Source: DATDUW01 sp035290185 (GTDB lineage: Bacteria > Patescibacteriota > Patescibacteriia > UBA9934 > GWF2-40-263). From it: 64,000 nt of DNA. A model generated the notes under the pieces. It made no database searches. It was not told the DNA's origin and was given only the letters and a program-made list of their open reading frames with translations. The translations under genes were made by a program, and so were the position numbers. Within the stretch, counting starts at the first letter, position 1; every line of letters starts with the position of its first letter. The stretch spans positions 1 through 64,000 of the forward strand of contig DATDUW010000038.1 in NCBI GenBank assembly GCA_035290185.1, given 5' to 3'. Below, piece by piece: positions 24,341 through 32,855 of the stretch.

Positions 24341-24760
24341 ATGTTCAAGATGCTCGGAATTGTCCTCACCGTTCTTTTGCTCGGCGCCGGCTGCACGGGA
24401 TCTGGAATCGTCTCCGCTCCTACATCGGAACCCCCGTGGAAAACGTACCAAGCAGAAGGATATTTAATTTCGCATCCAGAGAATTTTGTGGTGATTCCAG
24501 CGACCGATCGCATTCGCTGGACAACGATCAAATTTCCAGAAAATTCTTCCCAAAGAGGATCCATTGAAATTTGGAGTGTAAAAGATCTTCCGGAGCGCCC
24601 GCTTGGAAATGAGACTGGCACGGCACTTTTTCCAGCCCTCGAAGGTCAGGTTGGTATTGGGAAAGAAAACCAACAGATGGTGCGCGTGTGGAACTATTCC
24701 GGGGATCAAGAAATAACGAAGATCCTCATGGAGATTTTGGCATCCATGAAAATTAAGTAG
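24341..24760 (+). CDS. Small lipoprotein, hypothetical
   Basis: 139 residues from ATG 24341; ATG 24350 is also possible and no ribosome site decides. It has a lipoprotein signal with lipobox LLGAGC. The mature part (WKTYQAEGYLISHPENFVV, then alternating strands) is like small extracytoplasmic domains of the PsbP/DUF1795 type, which often open with a segment about the protein reading 'sYPenw'. Function unknown. Confidence 0.65.
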   Translation: MFKMLGIVLTVLLLGAGCTGSGIVSAPTSEPPWKTYQAEGYLISHPENFVVIPATDRIRWTTIKFPENSSQRGSIEIWSVKDLPERPLGNETGTALFPALEGQVGIGKENQQMVRVWNYSGDQEITKILMEILASMKIK

Positions 24761-24891
24761 GAACTCGTGAAATAGGTGTCCGAACAATTTTTGTCTCGGC
24801 TCACGGGAGGCAATCTCACGCGCGAGGAAGGTTCCGAGAGTCATTTTTGCGTTTTCCCCCATACGATTTTTCATCAAAAGGATAAAATAGT

Positions 24892-25311
24892 ATGCGTATC
24901 GGCGTCATCGGCAGTATGCAGTACACGGAAAAGATGATGGAGGCTCGGGATGAGCTCATCCGTCGCGGACACGATGCGTTCGTGACGAATCTTGCCGCCC
25001 CATTCGTCGGAAAAACTGACGAGGAAAAAGAGAAAATCAAGATTGAACAGAAGAAGAACCAGGATGCCATTCGGGAATTCTGGAGGCTGATGCAGGGCGC
25101 CGATGCTGTGCTCGTCATGAACCTCGATAAGCACGGGATTGCCAATTACATCGGCGGTAATACGCTCATGGAGATCGGCTTTGCGCACGTTTTGGGTCAG
25201 AAGATTTTTCTCCTCAATCCGGTCCCGGACATTCCTTTTTATCAGTCGGAAATCGAGGCTGTAAAGCCGGTGGTGATCAATGGGGATTACGATTTAATTA
25301 GGGAGGAATAA
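24892..25311 (+). CDS. Nucleoside 2-deoxyribosyltransferase-like protein
   Basis: 139 residues. MRIGVIGSM and a central GADAVLVMNLD segment, then NYIGGNTLMEIGFAHVLGQKIFLLNPVPD, match the Rossmann-like fold of the nucleoside deoxyribosyltransferase family; the Glu in LMEIGFA is at the usual catalytic position. Many such proteins in this phylum are unassigned, and the substrate may not be a nucleoside. AAGGA is close to the start. Confidence 0.7.
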   Translation: MRIGVIGSMQYTEKMMEARDELIRRGHDAFVTNLAAPFVGKTDEEKEKIKIEQKKNQDAIREFWRLMQGADAVLVMNLDKHGIANYIGGNTLMEIGFAHVLGQKIFLLNPVPDIPFYQSEIEAVKPVVINGDYDLIREE

Positions 25312-25321
25312 AATTAAAATT

Positions 25322-25804
25322 ATGGCTGTTGATCTAGAAACCATTGCTTCTTTTCTCGCCGAAGCCAATCGTGCCGGTTATGCTTCGGGCCGAGAGAGTG
25401 CTTGGAAAAAGGAGGCGGACGGATCGACAACGATCATCTATGAAAACGGCTCGTGGAAATTCCACGATAATTATTTCGGCGGGGAACCGTATGGAGGCAG
25501 GGAGGTCATTTTTTCTCATGGTAAGGCAGTTTTCATGATGGTCTATCACGGGCGCATCAGTGATAGATCGTTGGATCGCCAGATGATTTATGGATTTTTA
25601 CGGAAAGCCCTGGCCCTCTTTCCAGAAGAAATGCCTTTGCGCGGTCCGGAATATTTTGAAGAAATTCAAGGAGGGAAGAAAATGGAGTATCATAACCGCT
25701 GGGAGGGCGATCTAAGTTTTTTTGCCGGGGAAGAGCAAATTCTGTCTGACGGCAAGGAAATTTACGAAGCCACCTACGCCGGCGGGTTGGTGGATCAGGA
25801 TTAA
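25322..25804 (+). CDS. DUF5680 domain protein
   Basis: 160 residues. The segment TIIYENGSWKFHDNYFGGEPYGGREVIF and the following FMMVYHG are typical of DUF5680, a domain of unknown function sometimes fused to transcription-factor-like domains. None is fused here. It is cytoplasmic (no signal) and follows the deoxyribosyltransferase-like gene by ten bases, so the two may be cotranscribed. Confidence 0.75.
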   Translation: MAVDLETIASFLAEANRAGYASGRESAWKKEADGSTTIIYENGSWKFHDNYFGGEPYGGREVIFSHGKAVFMMVYHGRISDRSLDRQMIYGFLRKALALFPEEMPLRGPEYFEEIQGGKKMEYHNRWEGDLSFFAGEEQILSDGKEIYEATYAGGLVDQD

Positions 25805-25881
25805 GGTGAGCTTGAAATAGAGGTGATTTTGGGTATTTCTGACCAGGGTTTTTTCCTGTATACTTGTTAAAACGATGTTTT

Positions 25882-26394
25882 ATGTCCTCTCGGGAAGAGG
25901 CCCAGACGGCTGTAGTTTATCCCTACGGCCGGCCTATTACGACCTGGCAGATCGATGAATATCCCGCTCACCAGCGGTCACGTTTTTGGTATATCGGATG
26001 GGGGACGATCGGTTTCATCCTGCTTGTTTACGCCATTGCCACAGCCAATTTTTTATTTGCCGTCATCCTTCTCATGGGCGCGGTGGTTACGCTTTTATCT
26101 TCCTTCCGTCCGCCTGGAAAGCTTGACGTGGCTGTGACGACCGCAGGCATTCTTGTCGGGGGAGGATTCTATGCCTATCCCTCGATCAAGCGGTTTTCTC
26201 TCGTTTACAATCCCCCGGAGGTCAAGCTCCTGTATTTGGATTTTGAAAAGCCGTGGCTGCCATTGCTTTCCATCCCCCTTGAAGAAGTCGATCCTAACCG
26301 CGTTCGCGAGGCTTTGTTACCGTTTTGTGTGGAAGATCTGGAACGGACCGATGAATCCTTGACGGACGTCTTGCGGAGAGTGTATAAATTGTAA
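25882..26394 (+). CDS. Membrane protein with two helices, hypothetical
   Basis: 170 residues from ATG 25882. A soluble N-terminal stretch (about 35 residues) precedes two adjoining membrane helices (about residues 36-78), and a C-terminal domain with a helix follows (VEDLERTDESLTDVLRRVYKL). TATACT at 25859-25864 is a possible -10 element. tRNA-Arg begins ten bases after the stop, so the two may share a transcript. No family recognised beyond Patescibacterial hypothetical proteins. Confidence 0.65.
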   Translation: MSSREEAQTAVVYPYGRPITTWQIDEYPAHQRSRFWYIGWGTIGFILLVYAIATANFLFAVILLMGAVVTLLSSFRPPGKLDVAVTTAGILVGGGFYAYPSIKRFSLVYNPPEVKLLYLDFEKPWLPLLSIPLEEVDPNRVREALLPFCVEDLERTDESLTDVLRRVYKL

Positions 26395-26403
26395 GGATTT
26401 TAT

Positions 26404-26480
26404 GCGCCCGTAGCTCAGTTGGATAGAGCATCAGCTTGCGGAGCTGAGGGTCGCACGTTCGAATCGTGCCGGGCGCACCA
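26404..26480 (+). tRNA. tRNA-Arg with anticodon GCG
   Basis: 77 bases with encoded CCA. Acceptor GCGCCCG/CGGGCGC, D arm GCTC/GAGC, anticodon arm TCAGC-TTGCGGA-GCTGA (U33, then GCG), variable GGGTC, T arm GCACG-TTCGAAT-CGTGC. GCG pairs with CGC, and with CGU by wobble. Most bacteria use ACG (inosine) in this box. Confidence 0.9.
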
Positions 26481-26488
26481 TAAAATAA

Positions 26489-26514
26489 GCCGTGAAAGAC
26501 GGTTTCTTTTTTTC
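26489..26514 (+). terminator. Terminator after tRNA-Arg
   Basis: GCCGT-GAAAG-ACGGT followed by TTCTTTTTTTC. Confidence 0.7.
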
Positions 26515-26754
26515 TCCAGGTGTTTCTGAAAGAGATAAAAGCGTCAGAATGGAATCAAAAACGTCTCTTTTTTAAAGAATGTGTGTAAAAACGGTTGGTG
26601 CTCTTTTTCCATCTTCCTGTGCATCCCTTGATTTTCTGAAAACGTTATTTGAAAAATCTTGATATTGAGAGGATTTTCCTCCTTTGGATGCAGAACGAGG
26701 AGAAATCGAGGCTTTTTGTGAGTCGTGATCGTTAAGGAATTGAGATGGGGGTCT

Positions 26755-26811
26755 CCTCCCCTTAAGTAAGGGGAGGTTGGGAGGGGTCTGACCTGCCTAC
26801 CGACAGGCAGG
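26755..26811. repeat. Paired intergenic palindromes
   Basis: CCTCCCCTTA-AG-TAAGGGGAGG (26755-26776) is followed by CCTGCCT-ACCGAC-AGGCAGG (26792-26811). Both look like dispersed intergenic repeat units. The remaining parts of 26515-26916 hold no gene or signal I can support. Confidence 0.6.
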
Positions 26812-26916
26812 CAAAGTTATGCGCCGAAGGAGAAAATCCTAGTTGAAAGAAAGAGGGCTTGAAGATTGTAGGAAGGAATAGAGAAAGGTCGAAAGAAAAT
26901 TTAACGTTATCCTCCT

Positions 26917-27333
26917 ATGACCATCAAAAGACTTTCCGCTTTTTCGGTTGCCCTTGGAAGTGCTGTTTTTATGGGTCTCCAGGCTTTTCCCGTTTCTGCG
27001 GCTGAAACGCAACCACTCCCTTTGGCACAGACGGTCCGAAACGGGATGACTGGAATCCATGCTCAAGCCCTTGGGATGACCAAAGACGCGTTCGTCGAGG
27101 CCATGAAAGGTGGGTCCTCCATCCGCGGGTTGGCCAAGGAACAGGGTCTGACATTCAACCAGTACGAGACCAATCTCTCTCACGCCAGAGTTTCTGCTGT
27201 TCAAAAAATGGAAAAGGACGGCCTGATAACATCGGCTCAGGCAGATCGGTGGACGTCCCACCTGACGCGCCGCCTGGATCTTCGCTTGGCCCGTGCGAAT
27301 TGGTACAAGCAGATGACCCTGCAGAATAAATAA
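26917..27333 (+). CDS. Small secreted protein, hypothetical
   Basis: 138 residues with a clear signal peptide (SAFSVALGSAVFMGLQAFPVSAAE, cleavage near residue 29). The mature protein is helical; LGMTKDAFVEAMKGGSSIRGLAKEQGL resembles the short helical repeats of DUF2680-like or helix-hairpin secreted proteins. A basic helix ends it. No ribosome site is strong (ATCCTCCT precedes the start on the coding strand). Function unknown. Confidence 0.65.
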   Translation: MTIKRLSAFSVALGSAVFMGLQAFPVSAAETQPLPLAQTVRNGMTGIHAQALGMTKDAFVEAMKGGSSIRGLAKEQGLTFNQYETNLSHARVSAVQKMEKDGLITSAQADRWTSHLTRRLDLRLARANWYKQMTLQNK

Positions 27334-27343
27334 GTTTCGAGGC

Positions 27344-27373
27344 AAAAAAGACGGACACGTGTCCGTCTTTTTT
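27344..27373. terminator. Bidirectional terminator
   Basis: AAAAAAGACGGACAC and GTGTCCGTCTTTTTT form a perfect 30-bp palindrome between two converging genes. Confidence 0.85.
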
Positions 27374-27382
27374 GGATATTTT

Positions 27383-29533
27383 TCAGCCGGAGAGGATGTT
27401 TACGATTTGCTCAACCACAGCATCCCAGGAATAGCGTTCTAGGTTTTTTCTTCCATTGGCGACAAGGCGTTCGCATAAATCCTTTTCATCTGCGAGGCGC
27501 GTCATGCTGGCAGCGAGAGCTTCTGGGTCGTTTGGATCTGCAAAGAGGGCGGCGTCTTCTCCGATTTCCTTGAGAGTCGGGATGGAAGAGGCAAGCACGG
27601 GAACGTGTGCACGGAACGCTTCAAGCATGGGAAAAGCGAAGCCTTCCTCGTAGGAAACAAGGGCAAGCATGGACGCTTGGGACAGAAGCTCGGCTTTCTT
27701 TTCCTGACTGACATAGCCGAGCTCTTCGACGCCGGGCTGGCGTAAGAGCGGCACAATCTTCTCGAATCCATAGCCTGGTTTTCCAGCCAAGACCAGTCGC
27801 CAGGTCGGATGTGTTTCACGGAAGAGGGAAAAGGCGCGGAGGAGATTTACAACATTTTTCTTTTCCTCCATGCGGCCGATGAAAAGGACGAATGGCGTTG
27901 TTGGAGCATCGGGAGAAAAATTTGGAGGAGGTTCTTCGTCTGGAATTCCCCATCCGGTTACAGCGATTTTTCCTTCCGGCCATCGCAGGAGGGCTACGAG
28001 GTCTTTTTTCACCGCCTGGGTTGGGACGATGACACACGTACAAAGACGTTTTGCTCGCCACAGGTCCAAACGCATGTAAAGACGTTCACGCAAACGATAG
28101 GCCTGTGGGGTGCGGAGAAAGGAAACGTCGTGAATGGCGCGCACGGTTTTTTGGGGACAGAAAAAAGGAAGGGTGTGTACGGGAACGAATAAGGCGTCCG
28201 GCCGGTCGCGAAGCAGGGCGTGTGAGAGGCCGATGAGCGTCCAGAAGCGGGGGAGGGAAATGACGCGCTGGGCATTTTTGGGGAGCCAAGGAATTTCTCT
28301 TGGAGTATAAAAAAGAGGAGAAAGTGTTGCGGTTTGTCCGCAAGACAGGCGGGAAAGAAGCGCATCGCTGACGACTTCCACGCCTGTTTTTTGTACGCCG
28401 TCTACGCTGCGGGACGCATCAATAGCAAGCCGAAGTTTTTTTTCGAGGATGGTCCCTTTTAACGCCTGTTCAAAACGTTCGATGGAAAACCGCTGGGCCT
28501 GCACTTCGCAGGCGGCCCGCATCTCCCGTGTGCGAGCAGGCGTCAACGTTTGCACGGCTTCAACGAGATCTTCCACTCGATAAATTTTGGGAACGAGAAG
28601 ACCCGTTTCATTTGGAATAATGCTTTCTGGTAGGCCGCCTTCATCCACGCCAATGCACGGTTTTCCCGCAGCCATTCCTTCCACAGGCGTCATACCAAAG
28701 TCTTCGTCCACGGGGATGTACAGAGTAGCTATGCACGTTCCGACCAGGCGTTTTAATGTGGCATCGTCGACCCAGCCGAGACAGGTGATGTTTGGAGATC
28801 CCTTGGCAAGTTCGGCGATCCGTTCGGCCTCCTCTCCTCCGGAGGCAATGACAAGTTTCTTGTCAGGCATTTTTTGAAAGGCGCGCACAATGTCATCCAC
28901 GCGTTTGAGACCATCGAGGCGCCCGTAAGACAGGTAAAAATCCTCCTGTCCTTCCCAGACGAATCGTTCGGTGTGGATGGGCGGATAGACCACGCGGGAT
29001 TCCCGGCGACAAAAGCGCCACAGGCGGTCGTGGACGTTTTTTGAATTCGTCATGATCGTTTGCATGCGAGAAAGCCCGAGACGGTAAAGGAAACGGATGC
29101 CCCATTTTCCAAGGTCGTAATAAACCAGACGTTTTAAAAAAGAAGGTTCAGCGGCCCGGCGCAAGGGAAGCAGATCATAAACGTACCGGACGGGCGAATG
29201 ACAATAATAGACTGTTTGCTTTCCTTTGAGGGGGCGAAGGGCAGCGGAAAGACCGTTGTTTCCGGAGAAGATGATTGTGTCGTAATTTTTGAGGAGCTTG
29301 CGGGTCTTCCACCAGAAATTCCATTGAGCACGGAAGTAACGGAAGACCATGGCGTGCGGTTCGCCCTTGTCTAGAATGACAAGCCCGTGCGGAACGTCCG
29401 ATTTTGGATAGGTTTCCTCTGTCCAAAACTCCGTGACAATGTCCGCTTTGAGGATTCTGGCCAAATCCAACACCAAGCGCTCGGCCCCGCCGCGGAACTG
29501 GAACCGGTCATGAATAATGAGGATTTTTTTCAT
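27383..29533 (-). CDS. Tandem GT4-type glycosyltransferase fusion
   Basis: 716 residues from ATG 29533; an upstream ATG at 29548 is possible. Two complete GT-B glycosyltransferases lie end to end. The first (about 1-365) has FRGGAERLVLDLARIL, YGRLDGLKRVDDIVRAF and the EX7E-like EDFGMTPVEGMAAGKP. The second (about 370-716) has DASRSVDGVQKTGVEVV, FIGRMEEKKNVVNLLRAF and YEEGFAFPMLEAF. Both are of the GT4 retaining type and would transfer nucleotide-activated sugars to envelope glycans at the inner face of the membrane. The donor and acceptor are unknown. It stands alone and diverges from the ABC-F gene. Confidence 0.85.
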   Translation of the reverse strand: MKKILIIHDRFQFRGGAERLVLDLARILKADIVTEFWTEETYPKSDVPHGLVILDKGEPHAMVFRYFRAQWNFWWKTRKLLKNYDTIIFSGNNGLSAALRPLKGKQTVYYCHSPVRYVYDLLPLRRAAEPSFLKRLVYYDLGKWGIRFLYRLGLSRMQTIMTNSKNVHDRLWRFCRRESRVVYPPIHTERFVWEGQEDFYLSYGRLDGLKRVDDIVRAFQKMPDKKLVIASGGEEAERIAELAKGSPNITCLGWVDDATLKRLVGTCIATLYIPVDEDFGMTPVEGMAAGKPCIGVDEGGLPESIIPNETGLLVPKIYRVEDLVEAVQTLTPARTREMRAACEVQAQRFSIERFEQALKGTILEKKLRLAIDASRSVDGVQKTGVEVVSDALLSRLSCGQTATLSPLFYTPREIPWLPKNAQRVISLPRFWTLIGLSHALLRDRPDALFVPVHTLPFFCPQKTVRAIHDVSFLRTPQAYRLRERLYMRLDLWRAKRLCTCVIVPTQAVKKDLVALLRWPEGKIAVTGWGIPDEEPPPNFSPDAPTTPFVLFIGRMEEKKNVVNLLRAFSLFRETHPTWRLVLAGKPGYGFEKIVPLLRQPGVEELGYVSQEKKAELLSQASMLALVSYEEGFAFPMLEAFRAHVPVLASSIPTLKEIGEDAALFADPNDPEALAASMTRLADEKDLCERLVANGRKNLERYSWDAVVEQIVNILSG

Positions 29534-29618
29534 AGGTGACCCAAGCATAGCAATGGCTTTTTCGTCTGTAAAACGTTTCCTTTCTTTTTGCAAGTGAGAT
29601 AGGTAGAATTCCGTCCGT

Positions 29619-31391
29619 ATGCGTCCGCTCCTCGAGGCAGCAAATTTGGAAAAGGCCTATGGCCGGCAGATCGTTCTACAGGGGCTTTCTTTTATCGTTC
29701 CTGAAGATGCTCATATTGCGCTTATTGGTCGCAACGGTTCGGGAAAAACAACGCTTTTACGCCTCATGGCTGGCGATGAAGAAGCGGACCGTGGGATGGT
29801 CCGGCCTATGTCCTGGACGCGACTGGGGGTTCTCAGACAACAGGAAGAACTGCCCAATGATCGGATGACGGTTGATTATCTTTCCCAGGATAGCGGAAAG
29901 CCGCCATGGGAATGTGCCAAACTTGCAGCACGGTTCGGATTGCATCCAACGGATTTGGCCCTGGCGCCAGCTGCGCTTTCCGGCGGGTATCAGATGCGCG
30001 TGAAGCTCGTTCGTGTCTTGCTTGAAGATCCAACCCTTCTTCTTTTGGACGAGCCTGTAAACTATTTGGATCTTCCAACCCTTCTTCTTCTCGAAGCCTT
30101 TCTCAAGGAGTATGCCGGATCCTTCGTGATGACGTCCCACGACCGTGAGATTCTCCAAAACGTTTGTACGACGACATGGGATCTTTCGAAAGGCAAATTG
30201 ATAACATTCCCAGGCGATGTCGAAACGTATTTGGATTGGAAAGAGGAGCAGGCCGAATATGCGCGACGGACAAATAAACGTCTGCGCAAGGAAATGGCGG
30301 ATGCTCAGGCCTTTGCCGATCGTTTTCGCGCCAAAGCCAGTCAGGCCACGCGGGCCCAGAGCAAACTTAAACACATTACCAAGCTGCGGGCACGGTTGCG
30401 TTCGTTGGACGATGATCTCCCGACCGTTGCCTTTCGTATCCCGTGTCCGTTGGTTATTCCCGGAACAGCTTTGCGCTGTGAGGGGCTTGGTGTTGGATAC
30501 GGAGATAAAATAGTCGCACAGAATATTTCGTTGGAGGTTCCGCGTGGCGCCAAGGTCGCGATCGTGGGCGAAAACGGTCGCGGCAAATCAACGTTACTTC
30601 GGACCCTTGCGGGTGTTCTTCCGTCGTTAGAGGGAACCATGAAGTGGTGGCATCGAGCAGACATTGGATATTTTTCGCAGCAGGATAATGAAACGCTGTC
30701 AGGCCAGGAAACGGTTCTTCAAGCGCTCACAAAAGCTGCTCCACCAGATGCTTCGGCGGAACGGATTCTTGCCGCGGCCGGTGCCTTCCTGTTCCACGGC
30801 GATGATCTGGAAAAATCCTGTTCTGTTCTTTCCGGAGGGGAACGGGCACGCGTGCGTTTGGCTCGTTTGGTTTTGCGTCAGCACAACGTCCTTCTCCTCG
30901 ATGAGCCCACAAACCACTTGGATGCGGAAACCGTAGAAATTTTGGCTCGAGCCCTGAAGGAGTATTCTGGAACCGTTTTCGTTGTCTCTCACGCCCGAAC
31001 CTTTATGAATGCGCTGGCAGAGCGTATTTACGAAGTGCGAAACGGATCGGTTCGACACTTTCTTGGCACGTACGAGGAATACGTCTGCGAACTCACGGAA
31101 TTTACCGAACAGTCTACGCATGAGCCAGTGGTCGTCTCAAGCTCGGCGGACATAGATCGTCGCGAACACTTTCTTCGCAATCGTGAACGTCGGCGGTTGC
31201 AGAAAAAGTTGGAGGAAAAAATAGATCGGTTGGAAAAGGAGAAGAGTGGAATTCTCGCGTATTTTTTCGAGAACCCGACCGACTATGCACCGGAAAAATC
31301 CATTCGGCTGGATGAAATCGGGGAAGCGTTGGATGCGTTGGAAAAAGAGTGGTTGGGGTTGGAAGAAATGAATGACTCCACAGTACAGTAA
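29619..31391 (+). CDS. ABC-F family ATPase
   Basis: 590 residues. There are two ABC domains without membrane segments. First: Walker A GRNGSGKT (37-44), signature LSGGY (120-124), Walker B ending Asp144-Glu145. Second: GENGRGKS (317-324), LSGGE (404-408), Asp428-Glu429 and TNHLD. The linker between them (about 200-265) is helical and basic as in ABC-F proteins that act on ribosomes (translation factor or antibiotic protection). The first signature has Tyr instead of Gln/Glu. The last 60 residues are a coiled coil. Part of its 3' end is copied at 36455-36513. Confidence 0.88.
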   Translation: MRPLLEAANLEKAYGRQIVLQGLSFIVPEDAHIALIGRNGSGKTTLLRLMAGDEEADRGMVRPMSWTRLGVLRQQEELPNDRMTVDYLSQDSGKPPWECAKLAARFGLHPTDLALAPAALSGGYQMRVKLVRVLLEDPTLLLLDEPVNYLDLPTLLLLEAFLKEYAGSFVMTSHDREILQNVCTTTWDLSKGKLITFPGDVETYLDWKEEQAEYARRTNKRLRKEMADAQAFADRFRAKASQATRAQSKLKHITKLRARLRSLDDDLPTVAFRIPCPLVIPGTALRCEGLGVGYGDKIVAQNISLEVPRGAKVAIVGENGRGKSTLLRTLAGVLPSLEGTMKWWHRADIGYFSQQDNETLSGQETVLQALTKAAPPDASAERILAAAGAFLFHGDDLEKSCSVLSGGERARVRLARLVLRQHNVLLLDEPTNHLDAETVEILARALKEYSGTVFVVSHARTFMNALAERIYEVRNGSVRHFLGTYEEYVCELTEFTEQSTHEPVVVSSSADIDRREHFLRNRERRRLQKKLEEKIDRLEKEKSGILAYFFENPTDYAPEKSIRLDEIGEALDALEKEWLGLEEMNDSTVQ

Positions 31392-31420
31392 AAAATTAAC
31401 AACACCCTGGATTTAACGCA

Positions 31421-31466
31421 TTGTCATTCTGAAGGAGTCTGTTTTCTTGCGACGACTGAAGAATCT
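31421..31466. repeat. Solitary TGTCATTCTGA-type dispersed repeat
   Basis: TGTCATTCTGAAGGAG at one end and CGACTGAAGAATCT at the other. The layout parallels the CGTCATTGCGA...AAGCAATCTC unit that bounds the GIY-YIG element at 63181. Confidence 0.5.
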
Positions 31467-31502
31467 TTTTTTGAACCAGGAATCCTTAGAAGGTAAAGCT
31501 AA

Positions 31503-31538
31503 AAAAATATTGTCAACTAAATAGGTTGACAATATTTT
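31503..31538. promoter_or_regulatory. Operator-like palindrome over the -35 box
   Basis: AAAATATTGTCAAC (31503-31516) and GTTGACAATATTTT (31525-31538) form a perfect 14-bp inverted repeat with an 8-bp spacer. The right arm contains the -35 hexamer of the promoter that follows, so a bound dimer would block transcription. Confidence 0.65.
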
Positions 31539-31554
31539 AATTTTGTGGTATTCT
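31526..31554 (+). promoter_or_regulatory. Promoter of the cysteine-containing small gene
   Basis: TTGACA (31526-31531), 17-bp spacer, TATTCT (31549-31554). Confidence 0.78.
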
Positions 31555-31599
31555 TTTTTTAGTTCTTTTCAAAAAGGCCTTTAAGTTCTGGAGGTTGCA

Positions 31600-31938
31600 A
31601 TGCAGCAGCTTACGTCTGGACAAACGATCGCCGTGACACCGATTGCCAATCCCTCCAAGGGAGTTGAGTATAAGGCAGTTCAGTGCGGCAATCGCGCCCT
31701 CCTTATGGAGGGAGGGGGGTTTGTCTGTGCTTGTTGTTTGGATAGGTGTCGAACGGAGCGAGCTGAAATTGCCGAACAGCTCGCCAGAAGCGGTATCACC
31801 GAGTGTGCACTGACGTGCGCGCGGCATTGGAACGAAGACCCTGAGGCCTCCAGGCTCGTAAGAGCCGTGGAGGAGTCTCAATGGGGACAAGCGATCGGTC
31901 CCACGTTGTGGTTGGTGGGGCTGGTGGAGGAGAAGTGA
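31600..31938 (+). CDS. Small cysteine-containing protein, hypothetical
   Basis: 112 residues, ATG 31600 behind GGAGG. The centre holds a Cys cluster (FVCACCLDRC) followed by CALTC and a His, which could bind a metal ion. The N terminus is beta-like, the C terminus helical. No signal peptide. It has a private promoter under a long palindrome and its own terminator, so it appears to be a separately regulated gene, perhaps responding to a metal or stress. This is inferred from layout only. No family recognised. Confidence 0.65.
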   Translation: MQQLTSGQTIAVTPIANPSKGVEYKAVQCGNRALLMEGGGFVCACCLDRCRTERAEIAEQLARSGITECALTCARHWNEDPEASRLVRAVEESQWGQAIGPTLWLVGLVEEK

Positions 31939-31970
31939 GCCGTTCGCGCACTCGGACGGCTTCTCAAAAG

Positions 31971-31996
31971 CGTACCGTTTCGGCGGTACGTTTTTT
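31971..31996. terminator. Bidirectional terminator
   Basis: CGTACCG-TTTCGG-CGGTACG followed by TTTTTT. An extra hairpin AGCCGT/ACGGCT lies just before it at 31938-31962. Confidence 0.8.
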
Positions 31997-32027
31997 AATG
32001 GGGTGTTCGGATTTTGTGTTGTTGAAG

Positions 32028-32786
32028 CTATCGTTTCCCCATTCGCCACAAGCTTTCAAAAAGTTGTTGGTATCCTTTCACCAATGTTTCGTGCCTTATT
32101 TTAATGGCTGTCACGGGCGTTGTATCGTCCGAATAGATAATATTCAAAACAACGCCTGCTTCCGGGTAAATATGAATACCGGATGGGTTTTCAATTTCTG
32201 ATGGCAAATACCGGACGTTATAGACTCCTTCCGCCTCAAGTTCGGCGGTCATAGTCATCCGTTGTGGCTCGTAGGCAAGCATGCGGATTTTCAATTTTTG
32301 CGCATGGGCGACGCGATGATATTCCTTCCAGATGGGACGCATGGTGTTTGCCATGAATGTTTCGTCTCCTGTTCCCAGCACGTATTTTGTTGCCCCTTTC
32401 GGTAGGGTTTTGATAATGCTGGTAAGGAGGGCTAAATATTCCTCATTACCTTGGTGAACGGTAATTTCCTGTATGCCCTTGGCCAGCATCCGTCCGATGG
32501 TTTCTGACGTTTCTGACGCAAGATGAAATTTCTTTTCGTATTCTTCCGCCAAGGCGTTCGGTGCCGTTGCGGTAAAATGCTTGCGTCCCCGCATGACTTT
32601 TTCGCTCACCAGTTTTCTGAAAACTAAATGGTCCAAAGAGGTGTACACGACATTTCGATGTAGTCCGGTTGCTGTAATTAAAGGGCCAGCGGTGCATGGT
32701 CCCTTTTCAAGAAGGGCGGTATAGACCACGGCGTCGTGGGGCGGAAAGTCCAGCTCACGCAGATTTTTCTGTAAAGATTCGTTCAT
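32028..32786 (-). CDS. TrmB family transcriptional regulator (first copy)
   Basis: 252 residues from ATG 32786; a start at 32846 would add 20 unmatched residues and cannot be excluded, as it lies ten bases after the upstream stop. The N terminus is a winged helix-turn-helix (YTALLEKGPCTAGPLITATGLHRNVVYTSLDHLVFRKLVSE) of the TrmB type. The C-terminal part (about 90-252) resembles the phospholipase D-like sensor domain of that family (KYVLGTGDETFMANTMRPIW). It is cotranscribed with the DUF711 gene and may control it. Confidence 0.82.
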   Translation of the reverse strand: MNESLQKNLRELDFPPHDAVVYTALLEKGPCTAGPLITATGLHRNVVYTSLDHLVFRKLVSEKVMRGRKHFTATAPNALAEEYEKKFHLASETSETIGRMLAKGIQEITVHQGNEEYLALLTSIIKTLPKGATKYVLGTGDETFMANTMRPIWKEYHRVAHAQKLKIRMLAYEPQRMTMTAELEAEGVYNVRYLPSEIENPSGIHIYPEAGVVLNIIYSDDTTPVTAIKIRHETLVKGYQQLFESLWRMGKR

Positions 32787-32855
32787 AATTAAATCGTTTT
32801 TATTCCCAATCGATATTCCACGGTCTTGGCGCGGGAAGGGGTTCATTTAAAATTT

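Noticed and set aside
24860..24892. GGATAAAATAG just before the 24892 start as a promoter
   Set aside because: The -10-like box is three bases from the ATG, too close, and no -35 box is visible. Similar GATAAAAT strings occur at several other sites, including inside the ABC-F gene at 30505.
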